Under the pieces are notes generated by a model that had not been told where the DNA came from, did no database searches, and was given only the letters and a program-made list of their open reading frames with translations. The position numbers and the translations under genes were made by a program. From Algicella marina (lineage in GTDB: Bacteria > Pseudomonadota > Alphaproteobacteria > Rhodobacterales > Rhodobacteraceae), in the NCBI RefSeq assembly GCF_009931615.1, contig NZ_CP046620.1, positions 3,022,501 to 3,086,500 of the forward strand: a stretch of 64,000 nt of DNA. The letters run 5' to 3'. Shown here one piece after another: positions 62,561 to 64,000 of this stretch (the stretch's first letter is position 1; each line of letters opens with the position of its first letter).

Positions 62561-63696
62561 CGCAAGGCACCGCCCGCGTCCTGCATATCCACGCCGGGCT
62601 GCCGAAGACAGGCACCACTGCCCTGCAACGCTTCCTCCACCTCAACCGCACCCGTCTGGCCGGTCGCGGCCTGCTCATGCCGGATACCGGGCTGGAGGAG
62701 GCCCGGGGAAACCACCATGAGTTGGCGCAGAAACTCGGCAGCTACAACCCGCTGCACCGCAGCGCCATGGCCCGCCAACTCGCGGCGGAGATCGATGGAT
62801 TGCCAGCCGGGGACATCCTGATCTCCAGCGAGTTTGCTTATCTCATGTGCCGTTACGCCCGTGGCATCACCGGTTTTCGTGCCCTCGCTGCCCGTGGCTA
62901 CGCCCTGAAGTTCTACCTCTTCGTCCGCCCGCAGCCGGACCTCGCAGTGTCCTCGCACGCGGAATTCCTGCGCAACATGCTGTTTCCACAGAGTTTTGAC
63001 ACCTATCTAAACCTTAACTTCCCAAAGCTCGGCGGCGATTTTTCCGCTGCTTCCGCCCTGCTGAATTCGGTCTCACCGGGCAACGTGAAAGTACTGCCTT
63101 ACACGGAAACATGTCGGAGAAGTGGCGTCTGGTGGGATCTGCTGGCTGAGATGGGTCACCGGATATCAGATGAAGAACGCACCAGCTTTACACCCCCGGG
63201 TACAGTCAACGTTTCGCTCGATGCCGTTGCCGTGGCGGCACTGTTCGATTCCCTTCAGCAACTGGAAACCTCCCGCAGCATCCGCCGCTGGACCCGCCGC
63301 CGCCGCCTGCGCGATGTCCTGCTGCCGCTCACGGAGGAAATCAAGGACAAGGGCCGAGTTTACAATCCGCTGCCCCCCTCGGCACGCAAGGCACTCTGGC
63401 AACAATTCGCCCCCCGCAACGACATCTTCGCCCGTGAGCAATGGGGGGAGAACTGGGACACGATCTTCGCCGCGGAAAGGGCCTCCGCGCCGGAGTTGTC
63501 ACTTTTCGATCGCCGCACCGGTTTGCCAGAAGAGGCCGAACGCTACGACAGATACCGCGCGCACCTGATGGATCCCATGCTCACGCGCATTGCCCGGATG
63601 AACGCCGCCGCCCGCCGCCCATCGCTCGCTATGCTCGGCAGACCCCTGGATTATGCGGGTGACGCCATCCTCCGCGCCCGTGTGACGGGCCGCTGA
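62557..63696 (+). CDS. sulfotransferase-like P-loop protein
   Basis: 379 residues. Starts with GTG overlapping the asparaginase TGA. The N-terminal VLHIHAGLPKTGTTALQRFL is a PAPS-binding loop; the next strand-loop FYLFVRPQPDLAVSSHAEFL corresponds to the 3'-phosphate site but with Pro-Gln in place of the usual Asp-Pro. The remaining C-terminal half is unfamiliar, basic (SIRRWTRRRRLRDVLLPLTE). Probably a sulfotransferase of unknown substrate; distant from the exopolysaccharide cluster. Confidence 0.75.
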   Translation: MTQGTARVLHIHAGLPKTGTTALQRFLHLNRTRLAGRGLLMPDTGLEEARGNHHELAQKLGSYNPLHRSAMARQLAAEIDGLPAGDILISSEFAYLMCRYARGITGFRALAARGYALKFYLFVRPQPDLAVSSHAEFLRNMLFPQSFDTYLNLNFPKLGGDFSAASALLNSVSPGNVKVLPYTETCRRSGVWWDLLAEMGHRISDEERTSFTPPGTVNVSLDAVAVAALFDSLQQLETSRSIRRWTRRRRLRDVLLPLTEEIKDKGRVYNPLPPSARKALWQQFAPRNDIFAREQWGENWDTIFAAERASAPELSLFDRRTGLPEEAERYDRYRAHLMDPMLTRIARMNAAARRPSLAMLGRPLDYAGDAILRARVTGR

Positions 63697-63737
63697 GTCT
63701 GCTTGCCCCGACGGCGCGGCGGGAGTATGAACCGGCC

Positions 63738-63824
63738 ATGATAAGCTTTTTCGACATGGATGACCGATCCCGCCTGCCTTGGCGCTTCTTCGGTGCAGAG
63801 CGGACGCGGCGCGCCCGGCGCTGA
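63738..63824 (+). CDS. possible 28-residue leader/small ORF upstream of leuC
   Basis: Frame [20 protein letters not shown] followed by an Arg-rich end (RTRRARR). Only weak ribosome-site support (GGGAG about 12 bases upstream). It has a single Leu codon, so a classical leucine attenuator is unlikely. Could be chance. Confidence 0.25.
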   Translation: MISFFDMDDRSRLPWRFFGAERTRRARR

Positions 63825-63874
63825 GCCGTGCAATCGCCATTCCCTGTCCCCTGACACAGAACATGAGAAAAGCC

Positions 63875-64000
63875 ATGTCCGCAAAAACACTCTATGACAA
63901 AATATGGGATGCCCATCTGGTTCACGAAGAAGCCGACGGCACCTCCCTGCTCTACATTGACCGACACCTCGTGCACGAGGTCACCAGCCCGCAGGCCTTC
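63875..64000 (+). CDS. leuC: 3-isopropylmalate dehydratase large subunit, LeuC (3' end outside window)
   Basis: The first 42 residues are visible: [20 protein letters not shown], then [20 protein letters not shown], the invariant N-terminus of LeuC. It isomerises 2-isopropylmalate in leucine synthesis as a 4Fe-4S enzyme with LeuD. An ATG four codons earlier is in frame; 63875 is used because family members begin [10 protein letters not shown]. The gene runs off the window. Confidence 0.93.
   Translation, partial: MSAKTLYDKIWDAHLVHEEADGTSLLYIDRHLVHEVTSPQAF

Overview
The window is a GC-rich chromosomal segment with densely packed genes, many joined by ATGA or GTGA start/stop overlaps. Gene content points to an alphaproteobacterium of the Rhodobacteraceae (Roseobacter/Rhodobacter group). 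The indicators are a CenR-like orphan response regulator, the cysG-DUF2849-sulfite reductase-cysH-DUF934-fpr order, Hint-domain and RTX exported proteins, IalB, and a pair resembling the head-spike genes ghsA/ghsB of the Rhodobacter capsulatus gene transfer agent (GTA). I saw no rRNA, tRNA, CRISPR array, integrase or insertion sequence.

Layout. 1-7.4 kb: a peptide-uptake and catabolism operon (M20 peptidase, cut by the window edge; dipeptide-type ABC transporter with a fused double ATPase; aldehyde dehydrogenase). 7.4-11.4 kb: L,D-transpeptidase and ribA on the minus strand, a CenR-like regulator, and an extensin-like protein, followed by a gene-poor stretch. 11.4-31.6 kb: housekeeping genes (ahcY, HD hydrolase, CnoX-type thioredoxin, LON-domain protein, Trm112, UbiH-type hydroxylase, amidase, DapC-like aminotransferase, ftsK, lolA, xthA) with accessory genes between them (RTX beta-helix protein, Hint protein, prepilin-peptidase-like protein without its second aspartate, phosphatase plus MsbA-like exporter, and a small protein with a caspase-like His/Cys pair).

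31.1-37.1 kb: an assimilatory sulfate reduction operon facing an Lrp-type regulator, with a palindromic candidate operator between them. 37.1-43.1 kb: a bicupin of ChrR type, then a tightly coupled metal-handling operon (His-motif membrane protein, MacB-type ATPase and permease, NikK-like and NikL-like periplasmic proteins, ZnuA-like binding protein). 43.3-45.6 kb: the GTA head-spike-like pair and a pentapeptide-repeat protein. 45.8-58 kb: an exopolysaccharide locus (two sulfotransferases, flippase, a 52-codon gene, O-acyltransferase, O-antigen ligase on plus; a third sulfotransferase, three glycosyltransferases and an ExoY-like initiating transferase on minus; a Wzc-like tyrosine kinase on plus). 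58-64 kb: rlmN, ialB, an ECF sigma factor, asparaginase, a fourth sulfotransferase-like protein and the start of leuC.

How the parts may fit: the exopolysaccharide locus is rich in sulfotransferases and an acyltransferase, so its product is probably sulfated and acylated. The GTA spike-like genes, whose R. capsulatus relatives help particles bind capsule, lie directly beside it. The most unusual non-coding structures are a 24-bp-period array of small dyads at 58.8 kb and two arrays of an 11-bp TATGG unit, one placed 3' of ftsK and one 3' of rlmN. The most unusual proteins are the stand-alone caspase-like protein and the hybrid metal-transport operon.
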